Shown: piece by piece, positions 38,026-47,298 of the stretch
How the letters are laid out: each line of letters begins with the position of its first letter
Position numbering within the stretch: position 1 is the stretch's first letter
NCBI RefSeq assembly: GCF_002243645.1
Contig: NZ_CP017704.1
Span: 372,001-436,000 of the forward strand
Reading direction: 5' to 3'
Length of the DNA stretch: 64,000 nucleotides
From: Peribacillus simplex NBRC 15720 = DSM 1321
GTDB lineage: Bacteria > Bacillota > Bacilli > Bacillales > DSM-1321
Position numbers and translations under genes: made by a program
The notes under the pieces: model-generated
Databases searched by the model: none
Seen by the model: only the letters and a program-made list of their open reading frames with translations
What the model was told of the DNA's origin: nothing

Positions 38026-38319
38026 CAATATTTCATTTAAGACGCCATTTTAGCTGTGTTTATTACTTGTAGGCTGATAATTTATCTAAAATATTGAAGA
38101 AAATAATGGTCTTCCCCATTTGCATACTTTTAATTTACAAAATCATAACCTAATATAGATTACTATAATAACAAATATATAAAGCAAAAATTGGCGGGAA
38201 AGCGTCCGGTTCAATACCGCCTTCACACCAGCCAATTAACTGCTTAGTATAAACTCTAACTTTTTGAGGGCACACCAGTTTAACATCCTACTTCGCTTTC
38301 ACCTTGAATTGGGACACTT

Positions 38320-39303
38320 CTACTGTTCCCCCATTCCATCAAGATTCTTTGACCCAAAGTTATCTAGCAATGCACGCACTTCTTCTGTTGACTCTGTGTT
38401 CATTAATTGATTTCTTAATTCACTTGCCCCTCGAAACCCACGTACATATATCTTAAAAAAGCGATGAAGAGCCTTGAACGGACGTAGCTCTAATTTTGAA
38501 TATTTATCATGGAGATCCAGATGCAACCTTAAGAGATCTAGCAATTCATTACTACTATGATCTTTCGGCTGCTTTTCAAAGGCAAATGGATTATTGAAAA
38601 TACCACGCCCAATCATAATCCCATCAATACCGTATTGATGAGCGAGCTTTAAGCCAGTTTGACGGTCAGGGATATCCCCATTGATCGTCAAGAGTGTATC
38701 TGGTGCCACCTGGTCACGAAGTTTCTTAATTTCCGGGATTAGTTCCCAATGAGCATCTACTTTGCTCATTTCCTTTTTTGTACGCAGATGAATGGAAAGA
38801 TTAACAATGTCTTGTTTCAATATGTGTGTTAGCCAGTCGCGCCATTCGTCTACATCCGTGAAACCAAGCCTTGTCTTTACACTTACGGGCAATCCTCCTG
38901 CTTTTGCTGCTTGTATTAAATTTGCTGCAACTTCTGGACGACGGATAAGGCCACTTCCCTTCCCATTCTGTGTCACATTAGGTACAGGACAGCCCATATT
39001 GATATCCACACCCCGATAGCCTAGTTTCGCCATACCAATACTCATTTGCCGAAAGTATTCAGGCTTATCCCCCCAAATATGGGCTACCATTGGTTGTTCA
39101 TCCTCTGTAAAAGTCAAACGCCCACGCACACTACGGATGCCCTCTGGGTGACAATAGCTCTCCGTGTTTGTAAACTCTGTAAAAAACACATCAGGTCTTG
39201 CTGCTTCACTCACTACATGGCGAAAAACTACATCCGTCACATCTTCCATTGGTGCCAGTATAAAAAAAGGTCGTGGTAAATCACGCCAAAAATTATCTAT
39301 CAT
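38320..39303 (-). CDS. dus: tRNA-dihydrouridine synthase
   Basis: A 327-residue FMN enzyme that reduces uridines in the tRNA D-loop. Family motifs: [51 protein letters not shown] (catalytic cysteine in MGCP), [27 protein letters not shown] and [18 protein letters not shown]. The histidine and arginine positions of the FMN site are intact. I choose ATG 39303 because it gives the family N-terminus [15 protein letters not shown]; a TTG at 39309 lies eight bases after GAGAGG and is also possible. It is not in the usual lysS-linked Bacillus context and lies between two tRNA-like repeats, suggesting an extra, mobile copy. Confidence 0.93.
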   Translation of the reverse strand: MIDNFWRDLPRPFFILAPMEDVTDVVFRHVVSEAARPDVFFTEFTNTESYCHPEGIRSVRGRLTFTEDEQPMVAHIWGDKPEYFRQMSIGMAKLGYRGVDINMGCPVPNVTQNGKGSGLIRRPEVAANLIQAAKAGGLPVSVKTRLGFTDVDEWRDWLTHILKQDIVNLSIHLRTKKEMSKVDAHWELIPEIKKLRDQVAPDTLLTINGDIPDRQTGLKLAHQYGIDGIMIGRGIFNNPFAFEKQPKDHSSNELLDLLRLHLDLHDKYSKLELRPFKALHRFFKIYVRGFRGASELRNQLMNTESTEEVRALLDNFGSKNLDGMGEQ

Positions 39304-40064
39304 ATTCAAATCCAAATCCTCTCATTATGGTGGGATACCAGGCCAACCCCTTATCCCAAAATTAAAAAGCAAAATGTCCCTGCTTCTTTTACACTTATAC
39401 CATGCTTAAGCACTTTTTATCAAACTGCGGAAATGTTTATTTTCACGAAATCGGGGTTTGTATCGGAAATGTTTATTTTAACTTCACAATCTCTGTACAA
39501 CCGGACAAAAAAGCACATAAAAACAAACAATGGAATCCTCGTGACTGTAAGACAAAGCGATAGTTTCGTGCAGTTTCTGTGCAGTATTTGTGCAATGTAT
39601 AAAAATACAGGGATAAAATGGATATATCAGGAAACAAAGAAAAATCCCAAACCCTTGATACAAAAGGATTTGAGCCTTATTTAGATGATGACCTATGAGG
39701 GACTTGAACCCCCGACCCCCACCCTGTCAAAACTATTTCATTGTTTTCTTCTAGTTCTTTATTATTCCCAGAAATACTGACACGTAAGGGATTATCACTC
39801 TTTTTCACAATAAAATTACCCTCTGATACTTTCCGATTCTTTGGAATCCGCCCCCATTTCGCCCCCAATCAGACCGCATATTACTAATAAAATAGTGATT
39901 GTACCGCTTAAAACCATATTTGACTCACTTCATTTAATTTGATTTGACGCTAGGTCGCAGACACTTTTTGGTCATGACCTATTTTCATCAGATTACAAAT
40001 TATCCATATGAGCAATTACAACCAATTTATTTTTTCACATGACAGCACTCTTTTGCTTAAGTCC
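39304..40064. other. Non-coding stretch with integrase-like debris
   Basis: 760 bases without an intact gene. It contains the tRNA-like copy B and, on the minus strand near 39735-39868, the sequence MGAKWGRIPKNRKVSEGNF, which resembles the tail of phage-type integrases. A tandem motif CGGAAATGTTTATTTT occurs twice near 39427-39475. Confidence 0.4.
39689..39730 (-). repeat. tRNA-3'-end-like direct repeat, copy B
   Basis: The minus strand shows GGGGGTTCAAGTCCCTC and ATAGGTCA, a T-arm and 3' acceptor strand without the rest of a tRNA. It is in the same orientation as copy A, about 1.95 kb away. Confidence 0.55.
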
Positions 40065-40107
40065 TTTTTTAACAAGTTGGAATAATCATTGTCCAACTTG
40101 TTAAAAA
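40065..40107. terminator. Bidirectional terminator
   Basis: TTAACAAGTTGGA and TCCAACTTGTTAA form a 13-bp stem flanked by T5-6 and A5. Confidence 0.8.
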
Positions 40108-40137
40108 TTAACGAAAAAGCATTAGAAGGGACTTCCA

Positions 40138-40973
40138 ATGAGTAAAAGAAGAGTTAAATATACAAAAGGTGAGTATATAACTGTAGCAATTATTTTCTCG
40201 ATATTAATAATGATTCAATACCCAATTATAGCATCATTCATTGTAATAGGGGCTTTATTAGTGGGAACATACCGCTACCTTATTTCTTTCAAGGGATACA
40301 ATAGGGACTTTGCTAAAGTCAAAGACCATCTTTTTATTATATCAACAATAAGATACTGGAGGCGAAGAAACAAAATTTTTTTAGGAATATCACTTTATTT
40401 ATTAATTGTGGTTTTAAGCGATACAGCTTCAAATCCGGTGTTAAGGTTGGTAATTAACCTTTTGTTCATTGGTATTTTCTTTGGTTCAATTGGCTTAGGG
40501 ATACGTTGGTTATACCGGGTTTGTAAAGCTCTTTTATTCAATATTAAGCCAACAAATTTAATTGAACCTATAGAAGATGTAGATAAAATGAGTGGTCTTG
40601 AATTTGAACATTTTTTAACACCACTTTTTAGAAGTCAAGGCTACTACGTCGAAGTAACTAGCCCCTCTGGTGATTTTGGTGGAGATTTAATATTAAAAAA
40701 GGAAAAGAGAAATCTGTGGTACAAGCCAAGCGATATGGGAAAGACAAGAAGGTTGGTGTAGATGCGATAAACGAAGTGGTTGGAGCTGCAGGATACTATA
40801 ATGCAACTAAAAAGATTGTAATTACCAATCGTTATTATACAGATGCTGCAAAGATAACCGGTAAAAGGAATGGGGTTACTTTACTTGATAGGGATGACCT
40901 GGTAAGGATGCTTAATCAATACAACGATGCACAAATTAGATTTTCAAAGCAGAAAGAACCTATTGATATATAA
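40138..40973 (+). pseudogene. Membrane-anchored Mrr-type restriction nuclease, frameshifted
   Basis: The first frame (40138-40761) encodes about 140 residues with four hydrophobic segments, then a nuclease domain beginning MSGLEFEHFLTPLFRSQGY and GDFGGDLIL. The second frame (to 40973) gives [35 protein letters not shown] and DRDDLVRML. One indel within 40701-40713 joins GGDLIL to VVQAKRY, restoring the D..QxK active site of the Mrr_cat family. Such proteins are type IV restriction enzymes or related DNA-cutting defence factors. As it stands the catalytic lysine is lost from the main frame, so it is inactive or the base call is wrong. Confidence 0.8.
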
Positions 40974-41573
40974 ATTAATTTTTTTATTAATGCTGATTGA
41001 AAAGAAGTGTTACTTCAATATTAGCTATGAAACGCCTTTTATTTATGGAGTATAACTATTTTTTAAATAACCTTTTAATAAAGCATTTGAATTGATGGCT
41101 TTGGTGTGAAGCAGAGGCGGACAAGAAATGCCCTTAATATTAAGGACAGAACTCCATTGTAATATGAATAAAATTGTAACAACCAAACTTTTGGCGCTTC
41201 AATCGAGTATGGATTATTTAAGGTGCCAAGAGCAGGATTCTCATACTCTTGACTTGCCCAGGTCTCACTTTACCAAGCACTCTACTACGAGTACACCTTA
41301 TTCTACCTAGCTTTCGCTATGAGGAAGGTCACCTTCTGGGGAAGTGTATTCCCTTTTAACGGGAGACACTACGAGAGTAAATCGTAGCCGGGGCAGACGG
41401 GTTACCCAACGGAAAGCTTTTACGTCATATTACAACAGCATATTTGCCTTTCAAACATACTGAGGAGCGCTTCGCCACATCTATAATTGGGATTAAAATA
41501 GTTAAGATGGATTGTTTTATCCATGTTTATCATTTTAAAGTATTTTCATTAAATCCTTTTTCATAGAAGTAAC
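40974..41573. other. Region with a structured, GC-rich island
   Basis: 600 bases with no gene. Between about 41220 and 41480 the sequence is richer in G and C and full of short hairpins: AGTGT-TTCCC with GGGA-ACACT, CTACGA with TCGTAG, GAAGGT with ACCTTC. No open frame covers it. It may be the non-coding end of a lost mobile element. Confidence 0.4.
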
Positions 41574-41813
41574 TTATATAACTACCGACAGAAAATATAA
41601 TCGTTTTTGCGGTTCGTACATATCCCAATTAAATTTATAGAAGTTATTAAAAATAAGTTCAATATCCTTTCCAATCTTGGTATATGCTGTCTTATACATT
41701 CTAGCAGGTTCCACAGTATAGCCTTTGTATGATGGAAAGGCTTCTCCAGCAGTAGAATCTATAACTCCACTAAATAATACCAGGACTGTATTACTTTTTC
41801 TCACCATTTTCAC
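41574..41813 (-). CDS. Hypothetical protein
   Basis: A 79-residue frame that starts with GTG eight bases after GAGG. It begins MKMVRKSNTVLVLFSG and contains FPSYKGYTVEPARMYK and IELIFNNFYKFNWDMYEP. There is no export signal that I trust. It could be a short complete protein or the surviving part of a larger one. No family is recognised, and neighbours give no clue. Confidence 0.45.
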   Translation of the reverse strand: MKMVRKSNTVLVLFSGVIDSTAGEAFPSYKGYTVEPARMYKTAYTKIGKDIELIFNNFYKFNWDMYEPQKRLYFLSVVI

Positions 41814-42206
41814 ATTGCTAACCTCATTTTTTTCAGCCTTTTTTACTCTCCGTCCTTATAACCGGTTGGAAAAACATACTTTTTTCTTCTAATATACTTT
41901 CTATAGGACTTCTTTTGCAGGGACTAATTTTCCATAGTCATCTGAATCATCAACAGCTTCTTTATCAAAAATCATGTTCATTACCTACATCTAGTATTTC
42001 TGTGATAGGTGCACTCTATCTTAATTATAAAAAAATGTAATACTTGAAAGTTAATATTCTAGAAAAATATTCCTAAAAGGAAAAGAAAAGGATTATCGAA
42101 TACGATATAATAAGGATATTAGAAAGATGATAAATCAAGAAGGAGCTCAGATAGACATAGTGTCACTGGGGTCATCTGTTTTCCCATATACTCTAGGAGG
42201 TACATT
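41814..42206. other. Intergenic region before the site-2 protease gene
   Basis: About 390 bases, AT-rich, with no gene or hairpin of note. The promoter of the downstream protease should be here. Confidence 0.4.
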
Positions 42207-43343
42207 TTGAAAGAATCTAAATCGAATAAAGGATGGTTAAGTTTGGGGGCAATCGGGTTATTCTTCCTGGGGAAAATGAAATGGTTGTTTGCGCTATTGA
42301 AAATAGCAAAAGTAGGTTCTCTGATTTCTATTTTCGTTTCATTAGGAGCTTATGCCTTGGTTTACGGTTGGAAATTTGCCTTAGCCCTAGTCTATCTAAT
42401 TTACATCCATGAAATGGGGCATTTACTTGCTGCTAAGAGAAAAGGCATCAAAACATCCAATGCCATTTTCATCCCGTTTGTCGGAGCGTTAATTGCCCTT
42501 AAAGAAGAACCCAAGAATGCTAACCAAGAAGCTTATCTTGCCTTCGGAGGTCCTTTATTAGGTACATTAGCATTTCTACCAGCCATTCCCCTATTTATGA
42601 TGACGGAAAATCCATTTTGGCTTTTAGTTATTACACTTGGAGCCATGATTAACCTATTTAATCTAATGCCTGTGCATCCTCTTGATGGAGGACGTATAGT
42701 GGGAGTCATCTCCACAAAGCTTTGGGTATTAGGGATTATCGGGATGGTTGTATATTTGTTTCTCCATCCAAATCCATTTTTAATTCTTTTCTTATTATTG
42801 GGTATTTCTAAGTGGTGGAAAGAATTCCGTAGCGAGACAACCAGAAATCAAAGAGACAACATCATTGAATTGAATCAATTTGGTTTAAGGCAACTAGAAC
42901 AATATGCAGGTGCAACAGATGAAGAAAAAATTCGCCTGGTTAATATTTGGAATATGGAATTAAGCCAACTACATGAAAAGTTTAACAACATGAAGAGATG
43001 GCATATCCCGCTATTTGATGATAATAAGCTAAAAGAAAAACAGCTGACCGAGGTAAAATTAAATATTTATAGGTCCTTAATGGATGCTGCTAATTCGAAT
43101 GAATACCAGTACGGACCGACCGATTTTGAAAATATAGGCACGTATGAACGAATAGTAGCAACGTTCTTTAAAGAAGTGCAAGAACAAACTGAAATTAGGG
43201 ATAAAGAGAAATCCTATTACTCATCTAGTCTCAAAACAAAAGTCATCTGGTTCTCATTATACATTGGGCTTGCCATTTTCTTAATGATAACAAGCTTATA
43301 TGCAGGTGATTTAATGGAACAATATAAAACTTTATTACCGTAA
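42207..43343 (+). CDS. Site-2 protease-like membrane metalloprotease (M50)
   Basis: A 378-residue protein starting at TTG behind AGGAGG. Several membrane helices carry the zinc motif HEMGH (residues 68-72) and the second M50 motif NLMPVHPLDGGR, where the aspartate is the third zinc ligand. A soluble C-terminal region of about 130 residues and a final membrane helix follow. Such proteases cut within membranes, often to release anti-sigma factors or clear signal peptides. The gene overlaps the end of the opposing frame at 43335-43343. Its substrate is unknown. Confidence 0.88.
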   Translation: MKESKSNKGWLSLGAIGLFFLGKMKWLFALLKIAKVGSLISIFVSLGAYALVYGWKFALALVYLIYIHEMGHLLAAKRKGIKTSNAIFIPFVGALIALKEEPKNANQEAYLAFGGPLLGTLAFLPAIPLFMMTENPFWLLVITLGAMINLFNLMPVHPLDGGRIVGVISTKLWVLGIIGMVVYLFLHPNPFLILFLLLGISKWWKEFRSETTRNQRDNIIELNQFGLRQLEQYAGATDEEKIRLVNIWNMELSQLHEKFNNMKRWHIPLFDDNKLKEKQLTEVKLNIYRSLMDAANSNEYQYGPTDFENIGTYERIVATFFKEVQEQTEIRDKEKSYYSSSLKTKVIWFSLYIGLAIFLMITSLYAGDLMEQYKTLLP

Positions 43344-43928
43344 TTTATCGTTATAAATTGGAAAGTTTTCAATCACTTGATTGACCGGTATAATCCATAC
43401 AGGAATCGCTGATTGAGCCTTTTCCATTTCTTTACGCGCATCAGCTAAATATCGTTTGTTATTACCAGTCCCTTTACCATAACGCTTTATAAAGTTTTTC
43501 CAAGCTACAAGAGCTCTCTTTTGTGATTCAGTTATTCCATTAATTTGATTTAACCAAGTAGAACTTGACACTATTGATGTAATTAATTTCTTTTGATAAT
43601 CTTGTTCAGATTTGATGTTGTTTTCTATTCGTTCCGCTTCAAGGTTTTGATTTTCTGTCATCCAATCATGTAAAGATTTTAGTCCCCAAGACTTATGAAC
43701 TTCTTGAGGAATCGGTACATACTTTGAGAGGAAATCAACAATCATCGCTGCTGTTTTAGGCGCAATTACCTCAAGTCGTGTAAACAAAGCAAAGTCTTTT
43801 GTAACTTTTTCTTGCTTATTCATTAGATACGTTAATTCTTCAAGTACAGACTCCCACCTAGATTCATCTTTGTCATTTAATACATCAAGGAATGATTGTA
43901 CAATAGGGTGTATTTCTTTTTCTTTCAA
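43335..43928 (-). pseudogene. Fragment of a large AAA/superfamily 1 helicase
   Basis: A 197-residue frame without a known domain of its own. Its C-terminal part, ALVAWKNFIKRYGKGTGNNKRYLADARKEM and QSAIPVWIIPVNQVIENF, closely resembles the stretch just before the DEAD-like Walker B motif (VVIIDEASQ) in large DUF3320/AAA-type helicases. The frame ends there, so all downstream helicase motifs are absent. It is therefore likely a fragment left by deletion. Those helicases are often linked to anti-phage defence. Confidence 0.5.
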
Positions 43929-44056
43929 TAGTTGCTTTTAATGTATCTCTATAGAAGTTGTAGTCCCTTTCCCACTCTTGTCAATGAAAACATGCTACCT
44001 AAAAACAAGTTGTGGGTAAACCTTTTTAATGTGATAAAATGTTTAAATTAATGATG

Positions 44057-44084
44057 AAAAAGGACGGAAGCTGCCGTCCTTTTT
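44057..44084. terminator. Bidirectional terminator
   Basis: AAAAGGACGG and CCGTCCTTTT pair around a 6-base loop, beyond the stop codon of the SigH-like gene on the minus strand. Confidence 0.85.
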
Positions 44085-44096
44085 GTTTCGGTTCAA

Positions 44097-44738
44097 TTAA
44101 ATGACTAGTTCTCTATTGTCTAGATATTTCCCAAGTTTCTTTTTAGTTCGTTGCAGGGCATTATCTATAGATTTAACATGAGTGTTTAGTTTTAATGAAA
44201 TTTCTTGATACGTTTCACCATCTATATAAAGAGCTAATACGGTCTTTTCTAATTCGCTTAGGATTTCCGACATTTTTAACTCAATATCAATGGCTTTTTC
44301 CCTGTCGATGAGTAAGGTAATCGGGTCCATTACTTCGCTTGGTAATTTATCAATCAGTGTATGGCCCGAATCATCATCATAAATAGGTTTGTCCAAAGAG
44401 ATATAGGAGTTTAAGGGAGTGTGTTTCTGGCGGGAGGCTGTTTTGATTGCTGTTATGATTTGTCTTTTGATACAAAGTTCTGCAAAGCTCTTGAATGAAC
44501 TCTGTTTGTCCGATTTAAAATCACGGATGGCTTTATAAAGACCAATCATACCTTCTTGAAAAATATCCTCTTTTTCTGCTCCAACCAAAAAATATTGTCT
44601 GGCTTTGGCTTGAACTAAACTTCGGTATTTTCTTATCAAATATTCATATGAATCGATATCACCCTTACGCACTAATTCTAGTATGGATATGTCATCATAT
44701 AATGAAAATCCGCTCATTTTGTCTAAAGTCTGTCTCAC
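44097..44738 (-). CDS. SigH-like RNA polymerase sigma factor
   Basis: A 213-residue sigma-70 family protein close to sporulation sigma-H: SYEYLIRKYRSLVQAKARQYFLVGAEKEDIFQEGMIGLYKAIRDF (region 2), CIKRQIITAIKTASRQKHTPLNSYISLDKPIYDDDSG, and region 4 LALYIDGETYQEISLKLNTHVKSIDNALQRTKKKL. The start GTG lies six bases after GGAGGG. The standard sigH locus has rpmG, secE and nusG nearby; none is here, so this is probably a second copy. Its targets are unknown. A divergence from normal SigH in the N-terminus is visible. Confidence 0.88.
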   Translation of the reverse strand: MRQTLDKMSGFSLYDDISILELVRKGDIDSYEYLIRKYRSLVQAKARQYFLVGAEKEDIFQEGMIGLYKAIRDFKSDKQSSFKSFAELCIKRQIITAIKTASRQKHTPLNSYISLDKPIYDDDSGHTLIDKLPSEVMDPITLLIDREKAIDIELKMSEILSELEKTVLALYIDGETYQEISLKLNTHVKSIDNALQRTKKKLGKYLDNRELVI

Positions 44739-45388
44739 TTATATCCCTCCATCTCATGCTTAGCCACCGAAGTTGTCCCAAATGATTCTAATTATATATT
44801 ATCCTATATTTCCCACTAAAGATATTAACAATTTCCGACGATTCCCAACATTTAAATTATAAATGAAAGCAAAACGTATCATATTAGAGCAAGGATTAAG
44901 AGAAAATGTTGTGGTTTGTAATAAAATTGCTAGTTTTGGAGTTTTAAATACAGCTAACATATTTTAAAGGCTGTATTCTATAACATTGTTGCTTTTGAAC
45001 GGACAAGACATAAAAAAAGGAACATGCAATGGTCCTTTATACTTGGTAATAAATTAAATATCGGTTAAAGAGTCAAAAGCTAATACCGCTTTGTTGGAGC
45101 ACCTAGTTAATTTAAGAAGTTGCTTATGACCGGTTTCCTTTGTCACCGGTATCCCGAATAATTTGTTTTATTTCTTCTTTTTCCATTATTTTCAAACCTA
45201 AATTAAAATCATATATTAATTATATTACTCAATAGAACAAAAAAAGTTAAAAACCAAACCAGCGCAAACATAGCCAATTATTAAGTAAATGGTGTCGATT
45301 TATTTTTCGACAAATTCTTTTCTTAAAAGGAATTAATACTTGGATAAGCGAATATAGGTATTTAAGTTTATTAGAAGGGGTGATTCAA
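44739..45388. other. Intergenic region with one terminator-like hairpin
   Basis: 650 bases. A hairpin (AAAGGA-CAT with ATG-TCCTTT) lies at 45015-45038. A GCACCTAGTTAATTTAAG stretch at about 45097-45114 resembles the right block of the dispersed repeat. Very short frames only. Confidence 0.45.
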
Positions 45389-45592
45389 GTGAGTACTAAA
45401 ATGGCAGAACACAGACTTGTCAAAGGAATTGCGATTTCAATCATCTCTACCCGTTTAGAAAAAAGCTTGGATGAAATAGAAAACTTATTTGGTGTTATAC
45501 TCGATACAGAACCGGCAGAAGTATTGGCTACAAAAGCTAAACAGTTAGCCTCTGCTACAACTGTAGAACAATGCATTGATATTTTTATATAG
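45389..45592 (+). CDS. Small hypothetical protein
   Basis: A 67-residue protein starting at GTG eight bases after AAGGGG. It is helical and soluble: KMAEHRLVKGIAISIISTRL, then SLDEIENLFGVILDTEPAEVLATKAKQLA and a short tail ending CIDIFI. The second part looks like a small helical repeat. No family is recognised. Codon use and ribosome site suggest a real gene. Confidence 0.5.
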   Translation: MSTKMAEHRLVKGIAISIISTRLEKSLDEIENLFGVILDTEPAEVLATKAKQLASATTVEQCIDIFI

Positions 45593-45818
45593 AAGATTGA
45601 AACATAAAAGGCATAACGAAAAAAGGTACTCAACATTGTTGTAACGGGTTCCCTTTTGAGGTGCAAACATTGCAAATCACATCATGTTTTTTGTCACTAA
45701 TATCAATGGAATTCTCTGAGTAAATAACATCAATAAACGCGAAAGAAGGGATAGCTTAATGGCTATCCCTTAAATTCTCTATCGACTCCCGTTAGTTAAA
45801 TATATTTGTTGTCTGTTT

Positions 45819-46041
45819 TTATTGAGTGTCCTCATCGCTTTTGTACTCCAAAATATCACCCGGCTGACAATCCAAAGTCTTACATATCGCTTCTAATGTT
45901 GAAAAACGAACCGCTTTTGCTTTCCCATTTTTCAGAATGGAAAGATTCGCCATAGTAATTCCTTCCAACCCTCTCAGAAAGCTCCGTTACGCTCATTTTT
46001 CGTTTTGCTAACATCACATCAATATTAATAATAATTTCCAT
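45819..46041 (-). pseudogene. YozG-type XRE regulator, broken by a 4-bp duplication
   Basis: The gene starts at ATG 46041 behind GGAGG and reads IDVMLAKRKMSVTELSERVG. A tandem GGAAGGAA (45959-45966 on the complementary strand) then shifts the frame; removing one GGAA restores ITMANLSILKNGKAKAVRFS and TLEAICKTLDCQPGDILEYK. The result is a typical Cro/CI helix-turn-helix protein of about 72 residues. In Bacillus subtilis, yozG lies beside the DUF2975 gene yoaS, the same arrangement as here. As sequenced it is non-functional. Confidence 0.8.
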
Positions 46042-46051
46042 ATCCTCCACC

Positions 46052-46531
46052 TCAGACCGTCAAATCATTTTCTGATTTTATGTTAATCGCTTCTTGTAGA
46101 AGCCGTTGGAGGATAGCAGCAAAAACGGCGATAACCAACGAAGCAAAAATGATGATGAGTCCCATTAATACAATAGGAGGGTCAACTTTCTTCGCTATAA
46201 AATGAAAGAGTGGCAAACCTAATACATACAAACCACTGATTGTAATCGCACAGCACTTTATGTTCTTTAACGCCTTTACAGATAATTCCGAGAACGCTGT
46301 GTTCTCGTCAATGTACCGTAAAAGATTGAAAGCCTGATAGAGAGCAAAGTAAAAAGGCACAGCCGCTCCATACATCACGATGAAAACGAGATATTTCATT
46401 GGGGCAATATTTGGATACAATATTGCTGCGAAATTCGCCATATGGGGCACTAAAAATATGCACAATGCAAGAACTGGGATTCCTATAAAAATAACAGCTA
46501 GCTTTAAAAAGAGTGTCGTAACTTGTTTCAT
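46052..46531 (-). CDS. DUF2975 membrane protein, copy 2
   Basis: A 159-residue protein with four membrane helices: LFLKLAVIFIGIPVLALCIFLVP, YLVFIVMYGAAVPFYFALYQAF, CAITISGLYVLGLPLFHF and LIIIFASLVIAVFAAILQRLL. The motif ALYQAFNLLRYIDENTAFSELSVKALKNIK between helices two and three is typical of DUF2975 (YoaS-type). The function is unknown; the family is almost always paired with a YozG-type regulator, which follows by 10 bases. It is a tandem paralogue of the gene just upstream. Confidence 0.85.
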   Translation of the reverse strand: MKQVTTLFLKLAVIFIGIPVLALCIFLVPHMANFAAILYPNIAPMKYLVFIVMYGAAVPFYFALYQAFNLLRYIDENTAFSELSVKALKNIKCCAITISGLYVLGLPLFHFIAKKVDPPIVLMGLIIIFASLVIAVFAAILQRLLQEAINIKSENDLTV

Positions 46532-46566
46532 AAAAAGTACCTCGTTAATTAAATTTTCTCAAACCG

Positions 46567-47052
46567 TTAATCATTTTTTGACTTAATATCTGGGACATTT
46601 TTTAATGGCTTTTGAAGTGCATCCACAATGGCTGCGATGATACTTGTTGCTAAAATACCCATTAGACTTAGTGATATAGGACCTGCTGGGTCGTCTCCTG
46701 TGATTTTAGCAAGCACCTTTAAGCTTACTATTCCTAACAGAATGAGGAAAATGACTGTAAAAGCACATTTTTTTATAACCTTCAAAGATTTAAGGGATAA
46801 TTCAGAGAAAGCATTGTTTTTTTCGATATAGGTTAGTAGTTTAAATGCTTGATACAACGCAACAGAAAACGTAATACAGAATCCATATGCACATACTAAA
46901 AAGGGGATTAGGAAATAAGCCGTATCTGGATGTACCTTTGCATCTTTAATGGCTATCTCAGGCAACCAATAGATACATAAAGCAAGCATCGCAATTCCAA
47001 TCAGAAAAATAATTACCTTTAAGAAAGTGGTTGAACCTTGTTTAACATTCAT
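46567..47052 (-). CDS. DUF2975 membrane protein, copy 1
   Basis: A 161-residue paralogue of the next gene, with the same four-helix plan and the motif ALYQAFKLLTYIEKNNAFSELSLKSLKVIKKCAF. A polar loop before the last helix contains TGDDPAGPISL. The start ATG is preceded by an AGGTG site. The order on the minus strand is DUF2975, DUF2975, XRE regulator, probably one operon. Tandem duplication of this gene is unusual, and sequence divergence suggests it is not recent. Confidence 0.85.
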   Translation of the reverse strand: MNVKQGSTTFLKVIIFLIGIAMLALCIYWLPEIAIKDAKVHPDTAYFLIPFLVCAYGFCITFSVALYQAFKLLTYIEKNNAFSELSLKSLKVIKKCAFTVIFLILLGIVSLKVLAKITGDDPAGPISLSLMGILATSIIAAIVDALQKPLKNVPDIKSKND

Positions 47053-47187
47053 TTAAAGCACCTCACTGATTTAATAATAAAATGACTCTAACACATAATT
47101 TATTGTTTTACAATAAACTAATATCGTTTTTAATTATATTATTATTGTTATTATTATATCCTTTTAATTTTTACAAAAATAAAAAGC

Positions 47188-47215
47188 ATTTCTCATTACA
47201 AAGAAATGCTCTTAT
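47188..47215. terminator. Terminator-like hairpin
   Basis: AGCATTTCT and AGAAATGCT pair around a 7-base loop; T-runs follow on both strands, better on the minus strand. Confidence 0.65.
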
Positions 47216-47298
47216 TTTAAAATGTTAAATTTACAACTTGTTAAACAAAACTTCCCAATAGTTTAATAAAGTAAATCAACAACGAAAGATAACAGAAC

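Larger units (their letters stand above)
37521..38319. other. Non-coding stretch with a tRNA-like fragment and a terminator
   Basis: 800 bases downstream of the dihydrouridine synthase gene. It holds the tRNA-3'-end-like repeat at 37695-37736 and a minus-strand terminator at 37987-38025. Minus-strand text near 37745-37880 (LHRNCTEFLETMELREFICI) looks like the end of a protein, perhaps an integrase C-terminus, but has no start. Confidence 0.4.

Noticed and set aside
38190..38240. tRNA-like text (GGTTCAATACCGCC..CACACCA) downstream of dus
   Set aside because: T-arm pairing is poor, and no acceptor or anticodon arm can be built, so I do not call a tRNA or tmRNA.
40138..40973. Two separate genes for the Mrr-type region
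   Set aside because: The second frame starts at a GTG within the nuclease domain and lacks a ribosome site; one frameshifted gene explains both.
45130..45190. 18-codon minus-strand frame MEKEEIKQIIRDTGDKGNRS
   Set aside because: No good ribosome site and too short to support.
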